The notes: generated from the letters alone by a model not told the origin. Shown: positions 23,201 to 38,200, numbered from the stretch's first letter. The stretch is DNA of 64,000 bases from Struthio camelus (GCF_040807025.1 NC_090943.1:4698356-4762355); one strand, 5' to 3'. Made by a program: numbers and translations.

Positions 23201-26200
23201 AAGTTATTCTTTCTCTATATAGACAACTAAGGGAGCCCAGTATGGTTACCCCACCCTTAGATGTTGAATATTTCAACATCTAAGTACAGATGGAAGCCAT
23301 TCTACAACTTTAATCTTTCCTCTGCTTCTGTTATTTAGTAGAACTATATTAAAGACTACAGTGATCTCACTTTCCAAAGGCCTAATTGGACAATTATCAA
23401 AACTGCTCTTAAATGCAAGACCAAAGCTACAGCAACCAAAAGGTGACACTCATAAGTGTGGCTGTCAGAAACATAATTCATAGTTATTTACAGTGACAAC
23501 CCCGATATTCAAAAAAGCGTTCTTTAAAAATATATGAAGCTACAAAATGTAAAGAAATGACAAAAAAAAAAAAGTAGAGCACAACAATGAAGATCCCTAT
23601 TAAATTTTTGCTGTGTCTTTCAGAGACAAAAATTTCCTTATGTTATGGAGAAGCCAAGCACCAAAATAGCATGGCTTATCCAACTAGTTCTAGTAAAACC
23701 TCATAAGCAACCACTCAAGCAATGATGCTATCCTGTACTTGCAGAGAGGGGTTTGTCAAGTGACATAAAGTGCCCAATCTTCATCTCATGCAAAGAGGTC
23801 CAAGTGACTTAATGATGCTGGCCAGAGTGGTTGGGGTCCATTCCTCATTGCCCTAGACATGAAGTAAGATTCCTAAATTAGAAACCTACTTGCTCATGGT
23901 TATTTCTGCAGTCAACAGAAAGGTGCAAGCACCTTCAGAGAGTGTTTCAGCCCCAGGTTAGATGTGAGCTACCTCTTGAAGGTGTTTATCTCTCTGTTGA
24001 ATCCAGCAGGAGTCCTGGGAAACCAGTCATTTAACTGCCTCTGTTAGGGAGCATTAATCTGGGCCATCATCTCTGGCAAGAACAACGCTTTGCTTAATGA
24101 AGAAATTGAACTTCCTTTTTCTTTTGCTGAGACGCTGAGGTTGGGATGAAGGTATCAGGGAATGGGGTAGATGTTGAGTTACAGATAAGGATTAGAATGA
24201 CAGTTAGTCCCATAAGGAAATATGTTGGGGGTGGTGAGGGTGGGAGAGGTCAAATATTAAAAATCTTACCTCCCCATTCAAGAAACAATAGAGAACAGCA
24301 ACAACAAAACCCTAGATAAACAGGAGAGAAAAAACTGTAATTCATTTCCTTCAGAAAATGTCAGAAAATAGCTGGAGTTTAAAAAAAACAGAAACAAAAA
24401 CAAAATCCTAGTCTACAAAGCATGTGCACATGTGAATAAACACACAGTCTGAGAACTATGCATGCAAAGTGGTCATAATGAATGCAGACTTATTTTTAAC
24501 AAAAGCAGAATTCACTGTATAATCACCTGGAAAGATCCCAGTCCCAATTCAAACACTAGTCTCTCCCGCTTACTGACATTTTCAGGAGAAAAAGCAAACA
24601 CCGTGTAGTGAATTCCAAACAAGGGGATAAGCAGTAGCGTAGAGCGAGCCAGTCTCCTGTTGTAACAGAGTGAGAGAAGTTTAGTGCAGCCTTGTAATAA
24701 ACAACCTGAGCTTTAATTAAAGAAGAAAATGCAGCAAATAAATATTTTCTTGCCTCCCTTTTTGTAAATACATACGCTATATAATTATGCATATAAATTT
24801 CCAACTTTTTCATTTGTTCCCAAATAATGATTTTGCACACACTAGTTTTCATCCACTTCTTCACACTGGTACAGTAATAGTACGAAGCAGCATACTAATA
24901 ATGCTTAATACTCTGAATCGTTGTTTTGGTTTACGTTATTATAAGCCAGGATTTTTTCTACAGTGCCAGACATGAGGAAGGTAATCTTGGTATGGGATTC
25001 AGACTGCTACCAGAACACGATAGTAACCCTCTCACCTAATTGCTTAGTCTCAGTGGAGTGTTTGGACCCACTTTTTTGGTGAGTTTATTTCTGTATTGAC
25101 AAAAAAACCCAGAACAACAACAAAAATAAGGCCAAAAATTCACATGTTGTTCAACTCATGATTATTCCTCGAGGTCTTGATTTTAGTTTCACTTATACAG
25201 TCGGAAACTTCAATGTAATTCCATTGTGTAACTAATTTCCATTGCATCAGAATAAAGAGGTTTGAAAGAAATGAGATCCCATTGGTCTAGACAAAAGGCC
25301 TGGAAATAAACATGCATACCTTTAAACAGTTATCCGAATATGGACGAAATTCAGCAAATGTAGGGATCTAACACAGGACTTACACATCAGCTTTGGTCAG
25401 TGTCATTTGCTGACTGGGTGGCAGAAAGGACCCAAGATAAAGGAACCGTTGAATGAGGTGAGTGCTTTATTAAAACAAAGTGGCCTAAAGTAACTTTTTG
25501 GTCATTTTCAAAGGGCAGCAAAAAATGACTGATTCCCTTCAGCTAAGTTAAGGAGATAGATGGAGGGCAGAGAAAGCTAATAAGCCGTAAAGACTTCTGG
25601 AAGAGCTCCCTACTATTTCAATTTTAAATTTTCAGTCTGCCTATATATGATATGTTGCATATGGATTTGAATTTGCTCATCACATACGCCACCGTTAAGT
25701 CACTGAAAGCGAAGATTTAATTAATACACCTCCAAGAAGTCTATGAGCATATCCAACATTAAACTAGAAATGGGACATTAGTTCATTGTTAGTGACCCTC
25801 AGTTATGTTTTGCACACTGATGGTGATAAACACACAACGACCCTTTCTCTTAGATGGTACTAAAAACCATATGATTCATTTGTGAGATGCACACCAAGTC
25901 TCAAATCTCAAGTCACAAACCAGAGGATGTAATTTTTGTCAATTATGAAGTTAGACATTAACCAAAAGGTTTTTTTTTCTTTATTTTTTTCTTTTTTTTT
26001 TTTTTTTTTTTAACAAGAGAGAGAGGAAAAACTTGGAATAGGTTGACAAGGAGCATACAGACTCTCCAACTTTGGTGATCTCTAAAAAAAGGAAGTACTA
26101 TAGGACTGATCCAAAGCAATGGATTAAAAGACCTTTCAAGATCTCTTCTAGTCCTTTTTCTCTGTGGACATGTAATTAGACGAATGAACAAGAACAGAAA

Positions 26201-29200
26201 CATTGTGGAAAGGATTATAAAACAATATTATCTCCATAAACCAAAAAGTATGCAAAGCATATACCAGTGTCTTAAACTAGCCGTGTATTGCAAAGAAATC
26301 AAATGAGGTAGTAAACTGTACAAAGAAATATAAATTCTCAAAGTCAGTGACCCTGTGTGTACAGATTTAACAAAAAAAAAAGTGTATTTCACCTCAGTCC
26401 TAAGGAATTAGCTTTGAGAAAAATGCAGAGGAAGGCTTTTTCTACAGCCAGTTTTCTGACATTAATCATATCTGATTATTCATACAATTAGTTTGCAGGA
26501 TCTTTAAACACGATGTCACCCTCAGCTTATTTGAGATATTCTCTTCAGTATTGTCATAAAAGTCATCAAGAAAATACAGAAAAGTAAGAAATAGCACATG
26601 CTGAAAATTATAGATGATTAAGATCTGTAAAGAGGAAAAAGATCTTGCTAAGAATGGTAAGAATAACCTTAGATGTTTTTAAGGGTTGTCTGGATGATGA
26701 TGAATTGTGTTTTTTCAAGAACTTTAGGAAGAAAGAGGACTTAAAGCAGCAGCTGTGAGACAAGAAAGATAATGTGCAATGGTGAAACGAAGATGTGAAA
26801 GCTAAAAATGCAATAAAATTCTCAGCGATGTAACAGCCACAGATACCCATCCTCTTTTCTTTGTGCGTTCTCTGGGACACGCAAGGAAGTCGGGGACAAA
26901 TCCAAGAGCTCTGAGGACAATAATCACTCTCCTGGCCTTAAAAAGACTATTTAGAAGAGAGATGTTCTCCAAGAGGTGTAGCAAAAAACATATTTACATT
27001 CCACCAGGAAGACAAATGTCTCAAGGTTACTTTAAAAAAGCAAGCTGTTTCTCAACTTTTATTGAAGGTGACATTCAATTGTTCTCCTGTTGCTTTCCTC
27101 TAAAATGGCTTAAAAATGAGATTCTCTCCAATAGAATGACTATGAATGTGAATCTTCCAGAAAATATTACTCCAAAAAGACGCAGATAGTGTCTTAGAAA
27201 AAAAGAAAGGATGGGAGGAGGAGTAGACGAGTTTTCCAAGTTAACAACTGGCTGTGCCGCTGGTGTTGGCAACAGGGCTTTGGTTTCTATGACCATGGGA
27301 CCCTGTTTGAAGATCAACAGCTGATGGGGAGATATGGGATCCAGCTTACCAAGCGGGGCACGCGTGTCTTTGCCAACAGATTGGCCAGCCTGGTAAGGAG
27401 GGCTTTAAACTAGGCAAGATGAGAGAAGGGGAGTGGTATAGTGGCAGGAGAGTCAGTAAAACACCGCTCAAGTCAGGATGCCTCCAGCGGGTGCATACAG
27501 CCAGGGGAGACAGCATGCAACATGGCTATGGAGGATCCTCTTGCACCTCTCCTGGGAAGCCTGCGTGCTTGACTGGCTCTCTGAAATGCCTGTACACCAA
27601 TGCACGCAGCATGGGGAATAAACAGGAAGAGTTAGAGATCTGTGTGCGGTCGCAGGGCCATGATCTCATTGCCATTACAGAGACATGGCGGGATCGTTCA
27701 CATGACTGGGATGCTGTCATGGATGGCTACGTGCTTTTTAGGAAAGACAGGCCAGGAAGGCGAGGTGGTGGAGTTGCCCTTTATATGAGGGAGCAGCTAG
27801 AATGTGTGGAGCTCTGCCTCGGGGTGGATGAAGAGCAAGTTGAGAGCCTATGGGTAAGGATTAAAGGGCAGGGTAACATGGGTGACACTGTTCTGGGGGT
27901 CTACTACAGGCCACCTGATCAGGAGGAAGTCATCGATGAGGCCTTCTACCGACAGCTGGAAGTAGCCTCACGATCACAGGCCCTGGTTCTCATGGGAGAC
28001 TTCAACCACCCTGACATCTGTTGGGAAGACGGCACAGCTAGGCACAAACAGTCAAAGAGGTTCCTGCAAATTTCTTGACCCAGGTGGTGGAGACGCCAAC
28101 GAGGAGAGGTGCGCTGCTAGACCTTGGACTAACGAACAAAGAAGGTCTAGTTGGAGATGTGAAGGTTGGGGGCAGCCTTGGCTGCAGTGACCATGAGATG
28201 GTGGAGTTCAGGATCCTACGAGGAGGGAGCAGGGCAATAAGTAGGATTGCAACGCTGGACTTCAGGAGAGCCGACTTTGGCCTCTTGAGGGACCTACTTA
28301 GGGGAATCTCCTGGGGTAGGGCCCTAGAAGGAAGAGGGGTCCAAGAAAGCTGGTTAATATTCAAGCATCACCTCCTCCAGGCTCAAGATCAGTGCATCCC
28401 TCTGAGGAAGAAGTCCAGCAAAGCGGGCAGGAGACCTGCATGGATGAGCAAGGAACTCCTGGCCAAACTCCAACAGAAGAAGGAAGTACACAGAATGTGG
28501 AAAAGGGGACAGGCCACTTGGGAGGAATACAGGGACATTGTCACAGTATCCAGGGATGCAATGAGGAAGGCTAAGGCCCATTTGGAACTAAATCTGGCAA
28601 GGGACGTCAAGGACAACAAGAAGGGGTTCTTCAAATACATCAATAGCAAAAGGAAGACTAGGGAAAATGTGGGCCCGCTGCTGAATGGGGCGGGTCCCCT
28701 GATAATGAAGGATACAGAGAAGGCAGAGTTATTGAATGCTGCCTTTGCCTCCGTCTTCACTGCTAAGGCCAGTCCTGAGGAATTCCAGACCTTGGAGACA
28801 AGAGAGGAAGGCTGGAGAAAGGAAGACTCTCCCTTGGCTGAGGAGGATCAGGTTAGAGATCTTTTGTCCAGACTTGACATCCATAAATCCATGGGCCCCG
28901 ATGGGATGCACCCACGAGTGCTGAGGGAGCTGGCGGATGTTATCACTTGGCCACTCTCCATCATCTTTGAAAGGTCCTGGGGATCAGGAGAGGTGCCTGA
29001 GGACTGGAAGAAAGCCAGTGTCACCCCAGTCTTCCAAAAGGGCAAGGACGAGGAGCCAGGAAACTACAGGCCTGTCAGCCTCACCTCCATCCCTGCAAAG
29101 GTCATGGAACAGCTCATCCTGGAGGTCCTTATTAAGCATGTGGAAGACAAGAAGGGGATCCGGAGTAGTCAGCATGGATTCACCAAAGGGAAATCATGCT

Positions 29201-32200
29201 TGACCAATCTGATAGCCTTCTATGATGGAATGACTGGCTGGGTAGATGAGGGCAGAGCAGTGGATGTTGTCTCCCTGGACTTCAGCAAGGCTTTTGACAC
29301 TGTCTCCCATCACATCCTCCTAGGTAAGCTCAGGAAGTGTGGGCTAGATGAGTGGACAGTGAGGTGGATTGAGAACTGGCTGGATGGCTGAGCTCCGAGA
29401 GTTGTGGTGAATGGCACAGAGTCAAGTTGGAGGCCTGTGGCTAGCAGTGTCCCCCAGGGGTCAGTCCTGGGTCCAGTCTTGTTCAATGTATTCATCGATG
29501 ACCTGGAGGAAGGCACAGAGTGCACCCTCAGCGAGTTTGCTGATGATACTAAACTGGGGGGAGAGGCTAACACACCAGAAGACTGTGCTGCCATTCCGAG
29601 GGACCTGGACAGGCTGGAGAGGTGGGCGGAGAGGAACCTCCTGAAGTTCAACAAAGGCAAGTGCAAGGTCCTGCACCTAGGCAGGAATAATCCCATGCAC
29701 CAGTACAGGCTGGGGGTTGACCTGCTGGAAAGCAGCTCTGCCGAGAAGGACCTGGGAGTGCTGCTGGACAACGAGTTAAACATGAGCCAGCAGTGTGCCC
29801 TTGTGGCCAAGAAGGCCAATGGTCTCCCGGGCTGCATTAGGCAGAGTGTTGGCAGCAGGTGGAGGGAGGTGATCCTGCCCCTCTCCTCAGCCCTGGGGAG
29901 GCCTCACCTGGAGTACTGTGTCCAGTTCTGGGCTCCCCAGTACAAGAGAGACATGGCACTCCTGGAGAGAGTCCAGCGGAGGGCTACCAAGATGATTAGA
30001 GGGCTGGAGCACCTCTCCTATGAGGAAAGACTGCAAGAGCTGGGCCTGTTCAGCCTGGAAAAGAGAAGACTGAGAGGCGATCTCATCAATGTGTACAAGT
30101 ATCTGAAGGGGGGAGTGTCAAGAGGATGAGGCCAGCCTCTTCTCCGTGGTGCCCAGCAACAGGACAAGAGGCAACGGGCAGAAACTGAACCACAGGAAGT
30201 TCCATCTGAACCTGAGAAAAAACTTCTTCACTGTGAGGGTGACAGAGCATTGGAACAGGTTGCCCAGAGTCTCCTTCGCTGGAGATATTCAAAAGCCGTC
30301 TGGACGTGATCCTGGGCAATATACTCTAGGTGACCCTGCTTGAGCAGGGAGGTTGGACTAGATGATCTCCAGAGGTCCCTTCCAACCTAAACGATTCTGT
30401 GATTCTGTGAAGACATCAAAGTGTGAACTAGTCCTGTAGAATAAGATCCATCTCACCTAAGTTTGCACATAGATGCTGTAGATATCTATATTTAAATTAT
30501 TAACATAAAGACTTTGAAGACAATGCAAAGAAACAGGCACTTTTACAGTAGAATTCTGGCCTGATGTGGACGTGTTATCTCACTAAAGATAGGGTGAATC
30601 ATGTTGTAGACTCCATCAGATCTCTACTGAGTGTATCTGTTGATATATATTGACTAGCTTAAAGTAATTAGATATCTACAAAGTAGACATCAATCTTTAT
30701 TAAAATTAATTCCAAACCTACACTCATTTTACTGACAACGAATAGTAATAGACATTCATAACGATGAGTCATCTTTTCCTAAAGGAGACTTTTATACAGG
30801 TCAACTATATTACACCTCATCAGAAGCCTAACAGTCTCTCCAGTGACTACAAAGGGAATTGAGGCTGAGTTTGTCACGTGGATATCTTCACTGTCAACTT
30901 CTAAAGTTTAGATTAGAGGAATCCCACCTCTTGCCTCAAACTTGGTGAGGAATGAGCTCAAAAATAATCGTGACAATATTTTAAGTGGAAGAATAAAGAG
31001 CAAACCATGAAGATACAGTATGCCATTAGCAGTAAAATGCTTAGTATGGCTGGGATTTAATAAATGTGAGTATCTATTTTATCTAGAACATGCTAAATAT
31101 AGTTAGCATGTGACTTTCAAGAAACTCAGTTGTCCTTCTAACAGGTACATCTCCTATCTAAAAGATTAATTAGGTATGTAATATCCCTTTTGAAGACTTA
31201 AGATGACACCTAAACATAGTAATTGGTTACTGCTTTTTTATTTTCCCATGTATAAATGACATTTTCAGGCTAAGGACTTTAAAAGCTGTCACGGCTTATT
31301 GAGAGCTTCATACTTTGACACACAAAATGAGGTTTAATTGTGTTTATGGGATGATATACAGGGATTTTTTTTCTTTTTTTTCCTGGCTACCTGTGTGTTT
31401 AATACGTCTTGCCATTGACTAGATAGAAGATTTCACCTTGGAGAGTTGTCAGTCTCCTATCTTTCTAAAATTTGCATTTACTTAATCGGAAATTTGTTTG
31501 TCTGCAAAGGTACCGTATGAAGCCTATGCTGCATCAGGGTGTAGGCTGAGTTGTAAACTTCATATTTAAAACAGTCTCCTCCTAAAGGTAGGTCTAAGCT
31601 TTACCTAACTAGTCTTAGTCTTTCAGCCTCTCTGGACTTAGAAAACTGACTTTCTGACTACTTTTGTCTCCTATTGTCTGTTTCTTCCATCTGCTATTGT
31701 ACAATGTCAGTCTGTTGTCTGAATCTTCTGACAGCGACACTACTATATATCTTAAAGATCTTGAGGTGACAAAATCGCAGAGCAAGAAGGATTATTTTCA
31801 TGCGTAAAATTGGTCTTATGACCTATCAAATGTAATAAAATATACAGCTGTAAGTTATGACAATATTTTCTTTCATTCTTTAGTGATGATAAAGATAATT
31901 ATTGACTACTCTCCAGCAAAATGCTATACTTGTGGATCAGTGCAGCAGGACCTCTTTGAGAATATTGATTTTCACTCAGAAGACTGCCATAAAATGCAAG
32001 AGAAATTTCATCAGAGAACATAGAATATAAGAGATTTCTCCAAGGTACATGTCTCGTCTAACCTAATCGTGTGAACTTCTTGTACAAGTTACCAAGTCAG
32101 ATGCACTATGATAAAGTGATTAATTCATAAATGCCTAAACTAAATGGCACTAGTTCACTTTTCTCGTTGCTTCGCTCTCCATTGGCAAATAACAGAGCTT

Positions 32201-35200
32201 TGACAGTGATTTCACGCTAGATACCTAACATTTAGATATTAGGCTAACCTCAGCTAGAACTGATCCCTAGCTCTCCTTACTCCTGGGTATGTATTGACAC
32301 AATTTCATTGAGCTCAATGGATATAAATTGTTCTACACAGGATGAGAGTCTGATTCGCTCTCTCCTTTCCACCACAGTTGTCCCAGGAAACCTTCAAGTA
32401 AAACATTTCCTCTCAGTGTGACCAGAGCTCACCTCACTGATGTATAATTGGGAGTAATTATTAACAATTTTGATACACACATTGAAGGATATAAGCAAGT
32501 AATTCAAAAATCTATATAAGTCATTGAAAGACACACAGTGACAGCAGAGATTTGGATTAGAGCTGGAAACTACTATCCAGAACCATAAATAGCATCAGCA
32601 TTAATTTACAAAATTTCACACAAATAACCTTAAAATCCTTGATCACGGCGCATCCGCAAAAGCACAGAACAACAAAAAAATTCTACATGCAACAAGAACT
32701 AAATGAACACTTGCTCTCCGGTTACTACCCCTCTGCTAGCATTAAATTATTTCTTTGCAACATGCGTCATACAAACACAGTAATGTCACAGGATTGCGTA
32801 CACTTACAGGGTAATGGTTGATAGTTCTGACATCTTGCAAGAATGCTGGTTAGCCCTCTTAGGCTTACAGTAGCATTTCTGAACGCAGCTGCTAAATATG
32901 ACAAGATTAGCATTTTTTTCAGCATATTGTGAACAGGCCAAGGTTTGTTAGTTTCAACACATTTATGAGACACATCACAAAGATGGAAAGCGGACATGAT
33001 GGAGTGAAATTATAGCACAAACCAGCAGCTTAACTGAAGCCAAAATAATAATATTTAAAAAATGCAGTGGATGTTGCTGGCAATCGTGATGTGTTGACTC
33101 ACAGATAAGCCAGAGATTGAACAACCTGGAGGCAGGTGGTCAGCCTTACGCATTAAAAATTCACGTGACCTTTGCAGTCTGAGAGTGTACAGAATGTAAC
33201 AGAACAGCATATTAAATGAAAGTTGACTGCACACTTGTGGAGCACAATAATAACATAAACTTGTAGAATGGAAATTAGTCTAAGATGAAGTTGGATCAGA
33301 TGCTCCTCATTTTTGTGCCTGAATACCCAACTTGTAAATAACTTCTTTTCAGTGGAGAGTGCTAGTATGGACACCAAAGTGATTCTCAGCTGAGCTTCCT
33401 TCATATATGGGGATGGGGGTTCAGTAAGAAAGCTGCATGTGAGAAAGCCAGTTCAAAGGTATTTCTTAATTTATGTCGCACACCGTAAGATAGGTGTGTG
33501 CCTGTAAAAGCAGTGGGCACATATACTCTATTATAGATCAAGACCATAACCTCTGTATGCTGTACTATTGCAGGAGCTGCTATGGATAATGGGGTCTTTA
33601 CACTTGCAGTCAGCTGAACAGGGGCAAATTCCAATTAGCTGTCCAGAAGGGTAGTCTTAAAACAATTTGGGAAGGCATTTCAAAGGATCTGAGGGACGGA
33701 AGGAAAGAGACTTTGTACATGTTTTGGCAGGCTGAAAGCCGCATGGGAATTGAAAATGCTACTTTCTTGTTGAAGTTTGCAGGAAGATTTCTTTTTCTTT
33801 TTTGAATCTGTGTTTTTTTTTTGGTAGGATTCACCTTAGGGAAGGTTGAACACTGGCAGTGTAGATTTCTATCTAAGCCAGACATCCTTTGCTCCTGTTA
33901 GAATCATCAGAGAGAATAAGTAATCAAGAGGGAAATAGACACTTTTGGGGCAGGGTATTTTAGATAGCCACTGTAGGACAGGATGAACAGCACACCAAAC
34001 TCCATTACCTGCCTTGACTAGCTCTTCACTGACTATAAAGGAGACTATGATGCTTTTCTAATGCTATTGCCTATAAGGCAAACGTCTCTACTTATTCAAA
34101 CGAATCATACTCTATATCTGTTGCACAGTCTATGACTTGTGTTCACGGAGCCGTAGACGGAAGATGTATCTTATAAACTGAACAATAAACTAGAATAAAT
34201 TGAAAAAAGAAATTATACTTCTCTCTACTGTTAACTCCTTTAAGCCAATCCAATTTACTAGAGTTCCTCTTTCCCTTTTGGGTAATCAAAAGCTAATAGT
34301 TATAGTCTGATTGTAAAATATTTATTTATTAGAGATGGTAGTATAAGAGCTAGAAAGAATATAATACTGTGGCATGTACGCATCTAGCAAATAGAAGAAA
34401 TAATCATGTTTCGACTTGTGAATTGAACCTCATTTCTTTGGGGTGATGCTGAGGAAGTAAATGTGAAAATGACGGTGTTACTTTTACAGAATCACTTCTC
34501 TGATAAATTTTTGCACCACCTCATATAACATGTCTGATTTCACAGAGCTGAGCTGTGAATTAAGACTGACCAAGAACAAGGATTGACATTTTAGAGACAT
34601 TTCCTTTTACTTTGGCTGAGATTTTTAAAAGTGACAATGGATTTTGAATATCTCACTCCTTTTTTGATAACCTGAGTTGAAACACATTATCTAGGACCAA
34701 TTTTCATCACAAGATTGATGCTCAGCATGTGCTGAAAACAGTGCTTATTAAGGTATTTCAAGCAACACATCCTGAAACAAAAACCTCTAAAAATTAATAA
34801 TCACTTCGAAAGATCTTAGTCATGGGGTGTTGAAGAGGGTCGTTTTTCTGCCTGGCATGCTTAATGCTGCAGTAGTAATATGGAAAAAAAAATGCTCACC
34901 TACATTTTCTTCATTATATTCTGGGGTACTTTTGGTAGAGATTGATATTATAGGTATTTCTAGTGACTAGTACTAACATGACAGTTCTTATTTATTTGCT
35001 AGAATTATCAGAAAGCGCCGACTTGATTCTGAAAATAGTGTCTCACAGTTAATTGCTACTCCACAGCCAGTGAGGGGAGGTTCACATATTGGTGGACAGT
35101 AAAAAACTTCTGCAGTGTTTCATAGGAGAATGTTACTATTTCACTGCTCTTTGTTTTTTTTAGCTGCTTTTTTTTTTCCCACCACCTTATCTAATTTAAA

Positions 35201-38200
35201 AAGAACTATTTTTCTGACGTTGGACATTACAAGGTGACCTAAAATGTTTAAAAAACAGAATTGATAGAAATTTTTCTTCCTTTGTTTCTTTTGTTTCTTC
35301 TTCTGTTTTTTTTTTTTTTTTTTTTTCTTCTTCCATCAAAGCAGAAACACTAGAGGAAGGAAATGAAGAGAGGAGAGGCAGAAAAGGCAGGAACTAGAAA
35401 GAAATGAGAATGAGAGAGAAATAGCTGAAGAAGAGAAAAATAATGTAAATGAGATTATGTATGTCACAACATTACACAAATTAGGGTAGGATCCTCAGTC
35501 CTCTGTAGAAACACACAAAATGGAACTGGTGACGTCTAACTATATCCATCCAAAAGGAATCTAATCTGAGCTGTCACCTTTAGCTCACTCAATCATGGAA
35601 AGAAATGGGCATTTCCAGAGGCTGAGTTGACCTATGTAACAGAGGTGTCTAAGACATATGGGATGTATAGTCTAATGGAGGTGCCCAGGTCTCTGGATTT
35701 GACCGTAGACGACGACCAGACTATTTAGATTAAATACGAGACTTTAGACAGCTAAAGGCAAACAAGCTGAGTCTCACCGCATGTGTCCTGTGCATGGACT
35801 GCAGCTGCCTCTGGGAGGAAGAGGGAGGGTGCTAGGGTGGAAGGGGAAAGAGAAAGTTAAATAGTCCCAGGAGGAAATGAGTGATGTTTGATGTGGCTGA
35901 AGACCATCTTGTCAGGTTGAACACCTAGACGTCCGGCAAGATAATGCAAATGAGAGAGTAAAATATACGAGGCAAAGGTAGTTGCAATTCAATTGTAAAG
36001 AGTCTGTAGGCTTTTCATGAGTGCTTAAGAGAAGTAAAATGAACATGCCAATTCTCAGGAATGAAGTTATGCTTTGTTACCAAGGCCACGTAGGTCCGTA
36101 ATGAAAAAGATCAAGGTTCTGCATTTAGGTCATTAATAGCATGCAGCGAATGGCAGAGTTTGTGGGTTGTCTCAGAATATGCTGAAGGTGGAGCATTAGG
36201 GAAAACACAACAACGGTAGAATTTGGTTTGTATAAGTTAAAACTGTGCCTCGTTAAAGAATCTTTGTGCACCCTGCTCAAACAATTCCATGCAACCTCAC
36301 TGCAAATAGCATTGGTAGCTTGTCACTGAATAAACGTATGGCAGTAGGAGAAGAAATGTAGAAAAAAAATGTTGAAATAAAGTACTGAAGATACAGCAAA
36401 GTGTTAAGCAAGGTGAAAGTAGAAAGACTGTGCAGGAGAGAAAAAATCGAAAAATGCAGCTATACCATCTATTATTTATGCTATGTGCCTCCCTACCTAT
36501 GGCTGATATTGCTAGAGCCAGGGGAATTACTTTCCTTGGCACCCAATTCCTAACGATTTCCTGAAGCTAGATTTGTTTCTTGGCCAAAATACAAACTACT
36601 ATTACAAATACCCTGGATTTGCAGATCAGATATAAACAGCTCGCAAAAGTGAACTCATTTTTTGAGTAGAAAACAAAGTTGATGATGACTGTAGAAGCTC
36701 ATCCTGCTGCAGGCTTGACTGTGGGCACTGAGCCAATGCATGTAACTACACTCCTGTCACTCAGCTCTTTTAGATACAGAATAATAAGCATGGGTGCGTC
36801 CCTCTAAAGTATTTATTTAATTCCATCTCATTTGACTTTTGAAGTCTACGGTATACATATCTACCTCTTACAGTGTCATCCCATGCTCACCTTGCAGTCA
36901 GTGGATATAAGCAAACAAAAAAGGGAGATTCATCTGACCTGAAACATCTGATTTAGAATGAAACGAATTGCACCAAGGACTTCATTCGCTAGACTGGGCA
37001 GATCTCTCCTGACAACAGAAGGAGCCCAACATGATTAGCTTATTTATTCAGGTGCATCCCACTCTGTCGTGCTAAGAGTACAACCACTTTTTTTTGCACT
37101 TCATAAAAAGGGCGTCTGTTTCTATACTGTTCACTTGAAAACACATCCAAATGTCCTAGTTAGCTTTTGTCAAAGTCCTAGTCTAGTTACCGATAGCTCT
37201 ACTTTTCCTGATACAGCCCACCAAATCAAAAAACTTTCCCCTGATCTCTCTAAGAGATCTGAGGTATTTTAAGACCTCCTTCTTACACCTGGTAATAACC
37301 TGAAAACAAGTTTAGAACAAGATAAACCACATGTGAAATCTCCTTTACAGCCCTTGTCCAAAACCCACTAAAATCACTTAACTTTAATGGGTAGTAGAGG
37401 TCTTCTGTCATCTGACTTTGTGGTATTTAAGTCTTTGAGGTCTCTTTTATTGGTTTAACGTGTGAGGTCAGTTTTGTATTTCTCTTCTTTGTTCTGAGCA
37501 GGTATGTCTTACACAGATCAGCGAATCTTTTTTTTTTTTTTTTTCAGTGATTTGGAGGAACGTAAAGAAGATTTGTACCTTTAGCATCTATGTACTTGCA
37601 AAGCCAATGAACATCTTTACAGAGGATGTACAGTATAATACTATCCATAAGCAACTTTTTAATTCCACCAAGTGGAGATTTAATCCATTATAATTGATAC
37701 CTGGCATGGCAATTACAGCTAGAATTTGGCATGGAAACTGTGTGTCTGTGAGGAAACCACCATCACCTCCACAGAAGCTGAGTCTGGCTTACTGCTTGCA
37801 GATGATAGCTGCAGTTGAAAATGAGTATTTAATAAAATGATTTAAAATTGGAATTATTTATCCAAAAATCTTGAGCTTTAGTCAGAACTGAGGCTTGAAG
37901 ATGAGTGGTCAAGGAAAGCTGAAAAAAACCCAACTCTACACCGGTCATTCTTAGTTTTGCTAGCATCTGCAGAGTGGACAGACAAGGATGGAAAAAACAG
38001 TTATTGTGTGCAGAAACCAAAGAATGAAGAGATAAAGCTTAATATTTAATTGTGTTCTAGAGGGGGGAAATGGTAGTAGAAAGAAGAATACTTCAATCAA
38101 AGATCTACTTTTAATTAACTGTAATGTCAATGTTACATTTATCTATCCTTCTTATACATTACCTCTGGAGAACCTATTTAACAAACTAAATTATTCTCAC

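Larger units (their letters stand above)
27240..30410 (+). mobile_element. CR1 non-LTR retrotransposon (LINE), 5' truncated, nearly complete ORF2
   Basis: A chicken-repeat-1 type LINE inserted antisense to ADCYAP1R1. It opens with the last ~55 codons of ORF1 (27244-27411, ending [14 protein letters not shown] and TAG). ORF2 follows with an APE-type endonuclease ([18 protein letters not shown] near 28187) and a reverse transcriptase ([35 protein letters not shown] at 29536-29547). It ends with the CR1 hallmark GATTCTGT octamer repeated at 30393-30408. The 5' boundary is approximate and no clear target duplication is visible, as usual for CR1. The coding capacity is broken at several points. 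Confidence 0.95.
24657..32807 (-). other. ADCYAP1R1: ADCYAP1R1 intron between hop and TM6 exons (8.2 kb)
   Basis: It contains the antisense CR1 LINE (about 27240-30410) and a T-run at 25992-26011. No other exon is recognised. Confidence 0.75.

Noticed and set aside
28389..28760. Minus-strand open frames across the CR1 element (28038-29837)
   Set aside because: They are antisense shadows of the CR1 reverse transcriptase coding strand.
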